Source: Weeksella massiliensis
GTDB taxonomy: Bacteria; Bacteroidota; Bacteroidia; Flavobacteriales; Weeksellaceae
DNA length: 64,000 bases
Direction: 5' to 3'
Assembly: GCA_000751595.1 (NCBI GenBank)
Contig: CCMH01000014.1
Span: 1-64,000 of the forward strand
A model generated the notes under the pieces. That model made no database searches and was not told where the DNA came from. It was given only the letters and a program-made list of their open reading frames with translations. Positions 26,365 to 36,421 of the stretch are shown piece by piece; the first letter of the stretch is position 1, and every line of letters starts with the position of its first letter. A program made the translations under genes and the position numbers.

Positions 26365-28010
26365 AAAAATTTCTAACTTTCTTTTTGATGATTGTCCTGT
26401 TGCAATCTTGCGGAATAAATCGAAGTTTGAAACAAACCATCGACGTATCTTCTTATCCCAAAAATAATTTCGAATTAGAAACGATTAATGATACAGTTAG
26501 AAAAGTTGGTGAAAATTTTCTGAGAAAAAATAAACAAGGTAATTGGGAATTATATCTTTCTGGAAATCCGTACGAATTAGGGGTGAAAAATGGAATGTTA
26601 ACGCAAAAATTGTATCAACACCAAGAGGAAGTTTTTTTCAACGGGGTGCAACAATTGGTAGGAGAAGATAAAAACCTAAATTTCGCATTGACTTTTCTCA
26701 AGTGGTTCAACCGTGATATTCAGGAATATATCCTACCAGAATTCAAAACAGAATTGTATGGTTTGTCGCTTTTTGCCTCTGATCAATACACAACTTTAGC
26801 GCCTAATTATCAACGCAATTTATATTTGCATGGCGCGCACGATATTGGGCATGCCATGACCGATTTGATGATTGTTGGTTGTTCTTCGGTAGCTTTTTGG
26901 GACGAAAAATCTGCCGACCAGGAGTTGATTATCGGACGTAATTTTGACTTTTATCTCAATGATGAGTTTGCCGAAAATAAGTTGGTTCAATTCATTCGAC
27001 CCGAAAATGGATATGGATTTTTGTCGGTTTCTTGGCCTGGTTTTATTGGGGTGGCTTCTGGGATGAACACAGAAGGGTTGACGGTTAGTATTAATGCAGG
27101 AAAATCGACAATTCCGCTCAAAGCTAAAACGCCGATTTCTCTTGTCGTTCGCGAGATATTACAATACGCTTCGACGATAGAAGAAGCGATTGAGATTGCC
27201 GAGAAAAAAGAAGTTTTTGTGTCAGAATCTATCATGGTCGGAAGTGCCAAAGATCGAAAAGCAGTTTTGATTGAAATTTCACCTAAAAAATTTGATGTTG
27301 TTTATCCCAATCAAAATTATTTAATCAGTACCAATCATTTTCAAGGTGAAGCATATCAAACCGATAAAAGAAATCAACAACATATTATAAACTCACATTC
27401 AGCTTATCGGTATAAGAAAATAGAAGAAGAAATAGATTCTATTCAAGTCTTTGATGCAGAGAAGGTTGTGAGAATGTTGCGAGATGATAAAGGTTTGAAT
27501 GATAAAGATTTAGGTTATGGAAATGAAAAGGCTTTGAACGCACTTTTGGCACATCATGGCATTGTTTTTCGACCTGAAAAAAAATTAGTGTATGTTTCCT
27601 CTTCTCCTTATAATTTGGGCGACTATACAGTTTATGATTTGAATTTTTTGAATGATCGATTGAACTTAAATACAGCACTTGTGATTGATTCTTTGACAAT
27701 AGAAAAATCACCTTTTGTTGATAGTCAAGCGTTTCGTGATTATGAAAAGTTTAAAAAACTTCGTCGAGAAATAAGAAAAGCGCACCAACAAAAAATTACC
27801 TTTTCCGAAGAGAAAATGGCTGAATATATTTCTTTAAACCCTTCTTTTTGGGAAGTATATAATGATGCAGCGACGAATGCTGTGCTGAAAAAAGAGTACA
27901 ATTTAGCTGCGAAATATTTTCAAGAAGCATTGAAAAAAGAAATTACGACGATTCCTGATCGAAAAAATATTGAAAAACAAATCAAAAAAATAAGAAAGTA
28001 CACAAAATGA
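26361..28010 (+). CDS. C45-family autoproteolytic acyltransferase/hydrolase lipoprotein with TPR tail
   Basis: 549 residues. The signal ends in the lipobox LLQSC (lipid anchor Cys17). A C45 peptidase/acyl-CoA:6-APA acyltransferase-like core follows: LYLHGAHD, then the nucleophile candidate Cys174 in IVGCSSVAFWD and GRNFDF, as in Ntn-type enzymes that self-cleave before the Cys. The last 60 residues look like a TPR. It is anchored outside the cytoplasm, so it would act on an exported product: making, exchanging or breaking an amide or ester. It overlaps both neighbours by 4 bases. Confidence 0.85.
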   Translation: MKKFLTFFLMIVLLQSCGINRSLKQTIDVSSYPKNNFELETINDTVRKVGENFLRKNKQGNWELYLSGNPYELGVKNGMLTQKLYQHQEEVFFNGVQQLVGEDKNLNFALTFLKWFNRDIQEYILPEFKTELYGLSLFASDQYTTLAPNYQRNLYLHGAHDIGHAMTDLMIVGCSSVAFWDEKSADQELIIGRNFDFYLNDEFAENKLVQFIRPENGYGFLSVSWPGFIGVASGMNTEGLTVSINAGKSTIPLKAKTPISLVVREILQYASTIEEAIEIAEKKEVFVSESIMVGSAKDRKAVLIEISPKKFDVVYPNQNYLISTNHFQGEAYQTDKRNQQHIINSHSAYRYKKIEEEIDSIQVFDAEKVVRMLRDDKGLNDKDLGYGNEKALNALLAHHGIVFRPEKKLVYVSSSPYNLGDYTVYDLNFLNDRLNLNTALVIDSLTIEKSPFVDSQAFRDYEKFKKLRREIRKAHQQKITFSEEKMAEYISLNPSFWEVYNDAATNAVLKKEYNLAAKYFQEALKKEITTIPDRKNIEKQIKKIRKYTK

Positions 28011-29296
28011 TTCCAATTATCGAAACAAAAAGTGATCAAGAAATTCTATCCTTTCAAGAAGAAAAATTAAGAGAACATTTGGCTTATTTAGCAAAAAATT
28101 CTCCTTATTATCAACGGCTTTTTCAAGAAAATTCGATCGATTGGTCAACAATAAAAACCCTTAAAGATTTATCTAAAATTCCTACAACCAAAAAAGAAGA
28201 TCTTTTCTCGAATAATCAAGATTTTTTTTGTGTACCGATGCAGTCTATTGTAGATTTTGCAACAACTTCTGGGACTTTAGGAGATCCAGTAACTTTTGGA
28301 TTAACAGATGAAGATTTAGATCGTTTGGCGTACAATGAAATGATTTCTTTTCAATGTGCTTCTATCCAAAAAGGAGATCGGGTGCAATTGATGACAACCA
28401 TGGACAGACGTTTTATGGCTGGATTAGCGTATTTTTTAGGCTTGCGAAAAATGGGAGCAAGTGTGATTAGAGTAGGAGCTGGTATTCCGCAACTTCAGTG
28501 GGATTCTATTTTATTGTATAAACCTAAATACCTTATTGCGGTTCCTTCTTTTTTGTTGAAATTAATCGAATATGCAGAACAAAATAATATCGATTATCGA
28601 AATTCTTCGGTGAAAGGAGTTATTTGTATTGGTGAAGCTTTGCGCAAAGCAGATTTGAGTCCTTCTATTTTACACGAGAAGATTACAGAAAAATGGCCCT
28701 TAGATTTGTATTCTACTTATGCTTCTACAGAAATGGCAACAGCGTTTACGGAATGTGAAGAAAAGCAAGGCGGGCATCATCATCCCGAACTAATTATCTG
28801 CGAGGTTTTAGATGATGATTTACAAGAAGTTGCCGATGGTGAATTAGGCGAATTAGTCGTTACGCCGCTGGGTGTGAAAGGTTTACCTTTATTGAGATTT
28901 CAGACAGGAGATTTGGTAAGAAAGCATTCTACGAAATGTTCTTGTGGACGAAATACGTATAGGATTGGACCAGTTGAAGGCCGAAAACAACAAATGATAA
29001 AGTACAAAGGGACAACCTTGTATCCGCCAATTATGCACGATTTATTGTCGAGTTTTGATGAAATAAAATTGCATTTAATCCTGCTTTCTCATTCTGATAT
29101 TGGTACGGATCATTTGGTAATTCAAATTGTTTCAGAGAATACAAGTGATGAGTTTTTACAAAAAGTAAAAGATTTATTTCGTGCCAAACTTCGTGTTGCT
29201 CCCGATGTTGTTTTTGTTTCGGTAGAAGAAATTCAGCCAATTGTGCACAATCCATTAAAAAGAAAACCTACTTTCTTTATCGATCAGAGATGTTAA
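28007..29296 (+). CDS. Phenylacetate-CoA ligase-like AMP-forming acyl ligase
   Basis: 429 residues of the PaaK branch of the ANL superfamily. FATTSGTLGDP is the ATP-binding P-loop-like motif; YSTYASTEMATAF is the adenylate-binding motif; FQTGDLV and a C-terminal swinging domain ending in NPLKRKP supply the rest, including a likely catalytic Lys. Together with the ammonia-lyase at the start of the cluster, it is the best candidate to activate 4-coumarate (as an AMP ester, then CoA or ACP thioester) as the chain starter. It is the last gene of the run and faces a convergent gene 5 bases away. Confidence 0.88.
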   Translation: MIPIIETKSDQEILSFQEEKLREHLAYLAKNSPYYQRLFQENSIDWSTIKTLKDLSKIPTTKKEDLFSNNQDFFCVPMQSIVDFATTSGTLGDPVTFGLTDEDLDRLAYNEMISFQCASIQKGDRVQLMTTMDRRFMAGLAYFLGLRKMGASVIRVGAGIPQLQWDSILLYKPKYLIAVPSFLLKLIEYAEQNNIDYRNSSVKGVICIGEALRKADLSPSILHEKITEKWPLDLYSTYASTEMATAFTECEEKQGGHHHPELIICEVLDDDLQEVADGELGELVVTPLGVKGLPLLRFQTGDLVRKHSTKCSCGRNTYRIGPVEGRKQQMIKYKGTTLYPPIMHDLLSSFDEIKLHLILLSHSDIGTDHLVIQIVSENTSDEFLQKVKDLFRAKLRVAPDVVFVSVEEIQPIVHNPLKRKPTFFIDQRC

Positions 29297-29301
29297 TTTT
29301 A

Positions 29302-30336
29302 TTATTTAGCTAAACGAAATTCTTTTAGAATATCAATGAATTTTGAGTTGGTGATGTATCGTCTAAATTCATGCGATTTCATTCCGGTAAAATCAGTTTT
29401 TTCGAGAAAAGGATAGGTAGGAAGCAATTCATCATATAGTTTTTCATCGTACCCAAAATTCGTTGGAATTAAATTTTTAGATAGAAAGCCTATTCGTCCT
29501 TTCCCTAAAACATAATCGGTATTGTTGATCGTGATATGCATTTTTTGTAATTGAGGTGAAAAAACTTTCAATTGATTGTCATCGGTCAAAAAATCTAATT
29601 TTCCAATGGCAGGAGCCAACATAATGCTATAAATTTTATTGTTGTTTTCGGCCAATTCTGGCGCGTTTGTAAAATCAACGTGGTGTGCGTTTTCCGCTCT
29701 TTTTATTTCGCTATTTCGCAAAGATGGATTGACCAAGGCACTGAGTACAACCGATGCACCACGACTATGAGAAATCAGATAAATATCTTTATTTTTCATA
29801 ACATTAAGCATTCTTCTCAAACCAAAAACACCTGCCATTTGACTATTTGTGGTTGCAGAAATCCAAACTTTAGCTGCACCAAATAGGCTTTCATTCACCA
29901 ATCCATCCCAATAAAAATTAATCACTTCATCCTGTTTTGTATTGATATTCATATACGTTTTTGCCTTATTGTAATTCTTCAAGCTCGACATGTAATCGTT
30001 ATCAATTCCGTGCACAAAAATAATGACTCTTTTTTTCGATTTCACTCTATTGGCAATCGCAGAAAGACGGTTTTTTTCGTAACTCGATAATTCATTATCA
30101 AAATGATGTTCTGTCGCAATTTTCATCAAAGAATAGTCTGTCCTTGTCGCATTTGCAGGTGGATTTCCAAACTTTTTCTTCCAATTATTTGGATAAAAAT
30201 TACCATTCTGATCAACAAACGAACTCGACGTATTGGGCTGAATAAAATTGTTCGGTACTTGAGATGTAGGCACGTTGTGTAGCGCAGCACAAGAAGTGAA
30301 CAACGACAACAAAATGAGATAGAATAGGTTTTTCAT
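29302..30336 (-). CDS. Alpha/beta-hydrolase-fold lipoprotein
   Basis: 344 residues from the ATG at 30336; a longer frame would need a TTG at 30342. A lipobox (SLFTSC, Cys16) marks a lipid-anchored exported protein. IIFVHGIDND and YLISHSRGAS (the nucleophile elbow with a Ser) place it in the alpha/beta-hydrolase fold, similar to proteins with a 'DUF900-like' esterase region. A C-terminal Asp-His pair is not obvious. It converges on the pigment operon with only 5 bases between them and no terminator hairpin, so transcripts may interfere. Its relation to the pigment is unknown. Confidence 0.78.
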   Translation of the reverse strand: MKNLFYLILLSLFTSCAALHNVPTSQVPNNFIQPNTSSSFVDQNGNFYPNNWKKKFGNPPANATRTDYSLMKIATEHHFDNELSSYEKNRLSAIANRVKSKKRVIIFVHGIDNDYMSSLKNYNKAKTYMNINTKQDEVINFYWDGLVNESLFGAAKVWISATTNSQMAGVFGLRRMLNVMKNKDIYLISHSRGASVVLSALVNPSLRNSEIKRAENAHHVDFTNAPELAENNNKIYSIMLAPAIGKLDFLTDDNQLKVFSPQLQKMHITINNTDYVLGKGRIGFLSKNLIPTNFGYDEKLYDELLPTYPFLEKTDFTGMKSHEFRRYITNSKFIDILKEFRLAK

Positions 30337-30402
30337 GACCAAATAAAACTGGGATTAATTAACGAAATTATAAAGTAAATTGTTAGGATTGAAATTATTT
30401 TT

Positions 30403-31596
30403 TTAGTGATGAATCACACCAGAACCAACTAACTCGTCTCCGATATACCAAGCACAAAATTGTCCTTCTGTAATAGCCGATTGTGGAGTTTCAAAAGCAA
30501 CAAATAATCCGTTTTTGGTTTGATGTAAAGTAGCTTTTTGTAAAGGTTGACGATAACGAATTCTTGCTTGCACTTCTAAAGTTTCACCTTCTTCAAGCGC
30601 TAAATCTTCTCTTACCCAATGGATTTCCTCTGCCTGAATATACAGCGCATCTTTCAGTAATCCAGGATGATCGTGCCCTTGGCCAGTATAGATAATATTT
30701 TCTTGCACATCGGTTGCCAACACAAAAAGTGGTTCGACTTTTCCACCGACACCCAATCCTTTTCTTTGACCTCGTGTAAAATAATGCGCTCCTTGATGCT
30801 CACCAACAACTTCACCATCGGCTTGGTTGTAAGTCGTAGCCAAAGCACGGTTTTCTAAACTTTCTTCAATCGTAGAAAAAGCCTTTTCTTCTTGTTCGTA
30901 AATAGACGAATTTTTTGCAATCTCGATGATTTTACCTTTTTTAGGTTGCAATTGTTGTTGCAAAAATTCTGGTAAACTTACTTTTCCGATAAAGCATAGA
31001 CCTTGCGAATCTTTTTTATCGGCCGTTACCAAATCCAATTCTTTCGCAATTCGTCGAACTTCTGGTTTTTCTAAATCACCAATCGGAAAAAGAGCTTTAC
31101 TAAGTTGTTCCTGAGAGAGTTGGCATAAGAAATAAGATTGGTCTTTGTTATTGTCCATTCCTTTTAACAATTGAAAAATTTCTTTTCCATTTTCATCAAT
31201 AAAAGAACTTTTTCGTGCATAATGTCCTGTCGCTACATAATCAGCACCCAATTCCAAAGCTGTTTTTAGAAACAAATCAAACTTTATCTCTCGGTTACAC
31301 AGCACATCCGGATTCGGAGTTCTACCTTGTTCGTATTCAGCAAACATATAATCCACAATTCTCTCTTTGTACGAGGCAGACATATCGATTACCTGAAACG
31401 GAATGTTTAGTTTTTCGGCAGTAAGCAATGCATCTGCACTGTCTTCAATCCAAGGACATTCATCTTCCAAGGTCACACTTGCATCGTTCCAGTTGCGCAT
31501 AAACAATCCAATAACTTCGTAACCTTGTTCTTTCAATAGATAGGCTGCAACACTCGAATCAACTCCTCCTGATAATCCAACAACTACTCTTTTCAT
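30403..31596 (-). CDS. mnmA: tRNA-specific 2-thiouridylase MnmA
   Basis: 397 residues. It makes the 2-thio group of uridine-34 in tRNAs for Lys, Glu and Gln. It shows the PP-loop SGGVDSS, the catalytic cysteine in [12 protein letters not shown], the second cysteine in SQGLCFIGK, and the C-terminal beta-barrel. The ATG at 31596 is chosen because the TTG that would add seven residues lies inside the promoter box at 31615-31622. Confidence 0.97.
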   Translation of the reverse strand: MKRVVVGLSGGVDSSVAAYLLKEQGYEVIGLFMRNWNDASVTLEDECPWIEDSADALLTAEKLNIPFQVIDMSASYKERIVDYMFAEYEQGRTPNPDVLCNREIKFDLFLKTALELGADYVATGHYARKSSFIDENGKEIFQLLKGMDNNKDQSYFLCQLSQEQLSKALFPIGDLEKPEVRRIAKELDLVTADKKDSQGLCFIGKVSLPEFLQQQLQPKKGKIIEIAKNSSIYEQEEKAFSTIEESLENRALATTYNQADGEVVGEHQGAHYFTRGQRKGLGVGGKVEPLFVLATDVQENIIYTGQGHDHPGLLKDALYIQAEEIHWVREDLALEEGETLEVQARIRYRQPLQKATLHQTKNGLFVAFETPQSAITEGQFCAWYIGDELVGSGVIHH

Positions 31597-31614
31597 GGGT
31601 TTGCAAAATTTTTG

Positions 31615-31622
31615 CAAAGTTA
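31615..31622 (-). promoter_or_regulatory. -7 box TAACTTTG for mnmA
   Basis: On the minus strand this reads TAACTTTG, matching TAnnTTTG, about 19 bases before the mnmA ATG at 31596. The short leader supports that start. Confidence 0.5.
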
Positions 31623-31701
31623 CGGTATAATATTTAATAAATTTTCTTTCGTAATTTGTTTATTTTCAACTTTTTTATGGTAAAATTTTTGGTAGGATAT
31701 T

Positions 31702-33033
31702 TTAATGATCACTGATTTTTTGTTTGATTTTTTCAGTTTTTGGTCGAAAGAAAAGGATTGATAGAATTGTCGAAATTCCGATCAAGATAGGATAAATTAA
31801 ATGCGAAATTACCGACACCGGAGATAGAATTTTACCCAAAGAAGCGGTTGCTGCCAACGCAACCAAAATCTGTGCACCATAAGGCAATAAACCTTGTATG
31901 CTACACGACATGGTGTCGAGAATGCTCGCTACTCTTTTCGGAGAAAGATGATGTTTGTCGGATATTTCTTTGGCCAAATTTCCTACAATTAGAATCGTAA
32001 TGGTGTTGTTAGCCAAGGTCGCATCGACTAAAGCAGTTAGAGTTGCGATACTCAATTCTGCTTGTCGTGCTGTTTTTAGGCGTTTGGTAAAAAGATGAAT
32101 CAGATAATCAATACCGCCATGTAAACGAATAATTCCTACCAAACCTCCGATAATTAGACACATCAAACTAAGTTCGAACATGCTGCTAAATCCTTTATTT
32201 ATAGCATCTATCAACGCCAAAAATCCTTCATCATACACAAAAACTCCTAAAAACAAGAAAGCTAAAATGCCGATAACCAAAGCCCATAAAACATTGAGAC
32301 CATAAATTGCTAAACCAAAAACTATGAAATAGGGAAGGGTTCGTGAAAAATCAAATGGGAGCGAAGAGGTGCTTTCTAAGGAAGAAGGTAAGCTGCTCGA
32401 GGCGTACCAAAAGTAAAGGAGGGTAATAATTGCGGCAGGCAAAACGAGTTGAATATTTGCTTTGAATTTCGATTTCATGTCGATTTCTTGCGTTCGCGTT
32501 GCTGCAATGGTCGTATCTGAAATAAACGATAAATTGTCGCCAAACATTGCGCCGCCAATTATTGCACCAATCAATAAGGCTAAACTACCAGGAATTTGAT
32601 GGTCTATTTCTACGGCAATTGGGGCTAAAGTTGCGATAGTGCCGACCGAAGTACCAATAGAAATTGAAGTGAAACACGCCAATAAGAAAAATCCAGGCAG
32701 GATGAAATTCGCAGGTAAATAGTGCAAGAGAAAATTGGCAATGGATTGAATGCCGCCAATTGCATTTCCTAATTGAGAGAAAGCACCTGCCAAAAGAAAA
32801 ATCAGAATCATTAGCAATAGCGTTTCATTGCCAGCGCCTTCTGAAAATGCTTTTAGTTTTCGATCGAAATTTATTTTTGGAAACTGTAAGAAAGCCAATA
32901 AGGTAACCGCAACAAAAACGACCAAAGCTGGAACACTATAGAAATCGTTGAGATAAACTGAAACCGAAAAATAAACAATAATAAATGCGATAAGTGGCAA
33001 AAGTGCCCAGAAATTTTTCTTCTCCGAAACCAT
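31702..33033 (-). CDS. NhaC-family Na+/H+ antiporter-like protein
   Basis: 443 residues with about eleven hydrophobic helices, of the NhaC/IT superfamily. The segments FTSISIGTSVGTIATLAPIA, GAMFGDNLSFISDTTIAATR and the C-terminal LDTMSCSIQGLLPYGAQIL are characteristic, with the Asp-Asn motif typical of the ion-binding region. It should exchange Na+ (or another cation or organic anion) for protons at the inner membrane. It stands between two minus-strand genes with its own short leader. Confidence 0.9.
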   Translation of the reverse strand: MVSEKKNFWALLPLIAFIIVYFSVSVYLNDFYSVPALVVFVAVTLLAFLQFPKINFDRKLKAFSEGAGNETLLLMILIFLLAGAFSQLGNAIGGIQSIANFLLHYLPANFILPGFFLLACFTSISIGTSVGTIATLAPIAVEIDHQIPGSLALLIGAIIGGAMFGDNLSFISDTTIAATRTQEIDMKSKFKANIQLVLPAAIITLLYFWYASSSLPSSLESTSSLPFDFSRTLPYFIVFGLAIYGLNVLWALVIGILAFLFLGVFVYDEGFLALIDAINKGFSSMFELSLMCLIIGGLVGIIRLHGGIDYLIHLFTKRLKTARQAELSIATLTALVDATLANNTITILIVGNLAKEISDKHHLSPKRVASILDTMSCSIQGLLPYGAQILVALAATASLGKILSPVSVISHLIYPILIGISTILSILFFRPKTEKIKQKISDH

Positions 33034-33191
33034 ATATTGAAATTACGATGCAAAGGTTTGTATTTTCTGAAAAATAATCTATGATTTGCGAAAGGTAAAA
33101 ATGAATTTAGAAAACAAAACCAAATAATTATATATTTTAGAATAATTATCAGGTTTTGATGTTTTGAATATGAAAAATTTCTAAACTTTCT

Positions 33192-34061
33192 TTATTTTAT
33201 AGATAAGCGTTTGTGCGTTTCGGTAATGGCGCGTTCATTTTTCTCGTCTATCCACGCTTGTCCTTTGATTTTTCTCATCAAATTATCATAATTCCGCATG
33301 ATGAAAATGTTGTAAATCGCTTCAGAAAAGTTTTTGGGTTTATGAGCCAAAGAACGTAAACTCATAGAAAATCCTGGCGTAATATATTTCATATAATGCC
33401 ACCATCCTTCGGGCATATAGAGCATTTCTCCGTGTTGAAGATCAGCCGACATCGGTTGTAGATTTTTTAGGGCAGGCCATTTGTCAAAATCAGGATGATC
33501 GAAATCGATATCTTCTCGGCAAATGACCGAATGCGGAATTTTGTACATATACTTGGTCTGCTCGGGTGGAATGATAATGCATCGTTTTTTACCCGCAAAA
33601 TGGAAATGCAAAATGTTGGCAAGATCGATATCATAATGCATAAAAACATTCGAACCTTCGCCACCGAAAAACAACATTGGCATCGACTTGAAAAGGTTAA
33701 GGCCTAAGTCGGGCATCATATAATCGTTCTGCAATTGGGGAACTTTACTCATCAGATTGAAAAGAAATATGCGTAAATCGGTTGGCCCTTGATGCAATAA
33801 ATCTACATATTCGGACATTTTCATTCTAGCAACCGGTTCGTTTACTTTTTTGGTGTAATCCACCGGATCGTTGTTATACAAAGGAACAATTTGTTCTCCG
33901 GCTACTTTTTTTATATACTCAAAATTCCATTTTTCATAAGCAGGCCAATCGTGGGTAATGGTTTCGATCACCACCGGTTTTTGGGGCTTCACATAGTATT
34001 TCTGGAAATCCTTGGCCGAGATACTTTTTACGCGTTCAACCTCAGTGAAATTAAAATTCAT
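33192..34061 (-). CDS. JmjC/cupin-like 2-oxoglutarate-type oxygenase
   Basis: 289 residues. The iron-binding facial triad is visible: His142-x-Asp144 in MHYDID and His222 in GWWHYM, with FHFAGKKRCIIIPP between, as in factor-inhibiting-HIF/JmjC proteins and bacterial ribosomal-protein hydroxylases. Substrate unknown; peptidyl or protein hydroxylation is the usual role. The start at 34061 lies 16 bases from a predicted transcription start. Confidence 0.87.
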   Translation of the reverse strand: MNFNFTEVERVKSISAKDFQKYYVKPQKPVVIETITHDWPAYEKWNFEYIKKVAGEQIVPLYNNDPVDYTKKVNEPVARMKMSEYVDLLHQGPTDLRIFLFNLMSKVPQLQNDYMMPDLGLNLFKSMPMLFFGGEGSNVFMHYDIDLANILHFHFAGKKRCIIIPPEQTKYMYKIPHSVICREDIDFDHPDFDKWPALKNLQPMSADLQHGEMLYMPEGWWHYMKYITPGFSMSLRSLAHKPKNFSEAIYNIFIMRNYDNLMRKIKGQAWIDEKNERAITETHKRLSIK

Positions 34062-34082
34062 AGTGCACTTTCAATAAAAAGA

Positions 34083-34090
34083 CAAATTTA
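34083..34090 (-). promoter_or_regulatory. -7 box TAAATTTG for the JmjC-like gene
   Basis: A TAnnTTTG match on the minus strand 22 bases before the ATG at 34061, giving a short leader. Confidence 0.5.
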
Positions 34091-34153
34091 GGTAAGATTT
34101 TCGTTAAATTTTTAATATGCAATGAATAAAGCCTATTTTTATACTTCCAAATC

Positions 34154-36421
34154 ATGAAGAATTATTTTTTATCAATTCTGTTATTTTGTGCTTATATTGT
34201 TCAGGCTCAGGTTGTTTTTCCGTATGTTGAAGTGGAGAAAGACGATGATTTTCGTTCGCTTTCTATCGAAAATTTGACTGTAGAATCTTCGGTGCAAATG
34301 GTTTTAGGGACGGTTGTTTCTGAGCAAGTTTTCACCAATACAAGTAATCATGCTCTGGCATTGCGCTATGTAGTTCCGTTGGTAGGAAACCAGAATTTGT
34401 ATGCATTGACGATCGAAAATGATGAAGAGAAAATTGAATTTCAAGCGGAAACTTTATCCAACGTTCGTCGTGCTTTACAAAAAAATAATCAAACGATTTC
34501 TGCGCTTGCAGATCAATCCGAATTGATGACGGTAGATTTGTCGGATTTGCCTGCCGGAAAACAATTGAAAATCCGAATTAAATGGACCAAAATTGTAGAA
34601 AAAAATAGGCAAGATTATGCTTTTTTATTGAGTTCTCCGATTGTAAAGCGAACCAAAAATTTTACCATTACAAAACGCTTTCAGTTTGATAAAAAGGATT
34701 ATTTACCTGAGAATTTTCGTTATCAAATTAATCTTGTTGGAGAAAATGGACAGTTATCTCATTCTCTTCCGACGCATTTTCAGACTATAAAATCTGTAAA
34801 TCATCCTACCAAAACCTATATCAGTTCAGTTTTTTTTGATCAAACGATTAACTTATCCTACCATTATTTTACAGCAGAAATGCAGGCAAATTTGTTGCGC
34901 TTTGATGATGGAGAATGTTCGTATTTTTTAGGAAATATCGTTCCGCCTGCCAAAATAGAACAAGAAAAGTTGAAGCCAAGAGAGTATATTTTTTTGTTGG
35001 ATACTTCGGGGTCTATGCGGGGTTTTGCTTTGGATGGGATGAAAAAAATGATGCTTTCTGTCATCGAAAAATTGAAGGAATCTGAAAAATTTAACATTTA
35101 TTATTTCAATAAACATAGCAATCAACTTGCGGTACGTTCAGTTTTTGCAACGAAAGAAAATATAAAAAAAGCGAAAGAAATGTTGCAAAATCTCGAAGGT
35201 TCTGGCAACATGAAATTGAATGAAGCGCTGAAAAGAGTGCATCAAATTCCGGTCGATTATTCATTCAATCGTTTGGTGGTAATAGCTTCCGATGGTCGAT
35301 TAGATCCGAATCAGAATATCCATTTAGATATCAAATCAAACCTAAAAAACGCGCAATATTTTGTGTTGGGAATAGGGGAAGTTGTCGATAAAAAAAATAT
35401 GAATTATTTAGGATACACTACCGGAATTTCACCCTTGATTATTGAAAGTTCTGAGAATATCGATGCGAAGTTAAAAGCCTTCGAATCCTTGATTCTTACG
35501 CCTTTGTTACGAAATATAGAAGTGCAATCGAAGTCGATTAATTTAGAAGAAACTTTCCCGAAAAACTTCAATGGATTTTTGTCGAATCAACCAATCAATT
35601 TTGTGACGAAAAGTTGTCATTTGCCTAAAAATGCTCGCTTATCGATTACCGGAAAAGATGGTGATTTTGCATATGCAAAAGAATTTTCTGATTTGGAGTC
35701 CACTTCCACTTTTGGTGAAGCAATAAAATATTATTGGCTCTACAATAAGGTGAAATCGTTGATGTTGGAAGAAGAAAGATGTGGAGAATATTGCCGTAAA
35801 ACAGGGCGTTATAGAAAAGAAATAGAGCAGCTTGGGAAAGAATATAATGTTGCTACGCCGTACACTGTTTTGGTTGAGAATTCTTCTGATCGAAAAGATA
35901 TTATTCGGTTTCATTACGATTATGATTCGGATGGTGATGGGGTAAATGATTTGGTCGATCGCTGTCCTGATGAAGCGGGAACGCGAGAAACTTTCGGCTG
36001 TCCGATGCAAAAATTAGCGGAAGGAGAAAAGCAAAAAGCTTTAGAAAAGTTGGCAAATAATTTGGTGGGAAGTGTAAAGTTTGATTTTGATCAAGCGATT
36101 ATTCGGGTTGAGGATTTTGATTTTCTAAACAAATTAGCTAAGTTACTTTTGGATTATCCTACCGAAAACTTTTTGATAGAAGGACATACCGATGCCGCAG
36201 GAACGGAAAACTACAATCTTTCTTTGTCAGAAAAAAGAGCTTTTGCAGTTGCTCAATATTTAGAGAAAAAAGGAATAGATTTTTCTCGAATGCAAGTAAC
36301 AGGAATCGGAACTTCTGCGATGAAATATCCCGAATGTAGACCAGTAGAAATGTGTGCAGAATGGAAGAATTTCGAGAATAGACGAGTTGTAATAAAAATA
36401 AGACCTTCGAAAGAAAACTAA
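34154..36421 (+). CDS. VIT-vWA-TSP3-OmpA modular outer-membrane protein
   Basis: 755 residues. A signal peptide (to about VQAQ, residue 19) is followed by a VIT-like domain (about 30-180, 'VVSEQVFTNTSNHALALRYVVPL'), a von Willebrand A domain with the MIDAS DTSGS near 283-287 and further Thr/Asp positions, and a linker. A calcium-binding thrombospondin type 3-like DSDGDGVND repeat sits near residue 593. The OmpA C-terminal peptidoglycan-binding domain covers about 640-750, with GHTDAAG and NRRVVIKI. VIT plus vWA is normally seen in eukaryotic inter-alpha-trypsin inhibitors and in some bacterial surface proteins; joining both to OmpA is less common. An adhesion or envelope-stability role is inferred. 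Confidence 0.88.
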   Translation: MKNYFLSILLFCAYIVQAQVVFPYVEVEKDDDFRSLSIENLTVESSVQMVLGTVVSEQVFTNTSNHALALRYVVPLVGNQNLYALTIENDEEKIEFQAETLSNVRRALQKNNQTISALADQSELMTVDLSDLPAGKQLKIRIKWTKIVEKNRQDYAFLLSSPIVKRTKNFTITKRFQFDKKDYLPENFRYQINLVGENGQLSHSLPTHFQTIKSVNHPTKTYISSVFFDQTINLSYHYFTAEMQANLLRFDDGECSYFLGNIVPPAKIEQEKLKPREYIFLLDTSGSMRGFALDGMKKMMLSVIEKLKESEKFNIYYFNKHSNQLAVRSVFATKENIKKAKEMLQNLEGSGNMKLNEALKRVHQIPVDYSFNRLVVIASDGRLDPNQNIHLDIKSNLKNAQYFVLGIGEVVDKKNMNYLGYTTGISPLIIESSENIDAKLKAFESLILTPLLRNIEVQSKSINLEETFPKNFNGFLSNQPINFVTKSCHLPKNARLSITGKDGDFAYAKEFSDLESTSTFGEAIKYYWLYNKVKSLMLEEERCGEYCRKTGRYRKEIEQLGKEYNVATPYTVLVENSSDRKDIIRFHYDYDSDGDGVNDLVDRCPDEAGTRETFGCPMQKLAEGEKQKALEKLANNLVGSVKFDFDQAIIRVEDFDFLNKLAKLLLDYPTENFLIEGHTDAAGTENYNLSLSEKRAFAVAQYLEKKGIDFSRMQVTGIGTSAMKYPECRPVEMCAEWKNFENRRVVIKIRPSKEN

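Noticed and set aside
30337-30342. TTG start for the hydrolase lipoprotein
   Set aside because: The ATG at 30336 begins a better signal peptide.
35639-36010. 123-codon minus-strand frame inside the VIT-vWA gene
   Set aside because: Antisense to clear vWA-OmpA coding sequence; composition is that of a shadow frame.
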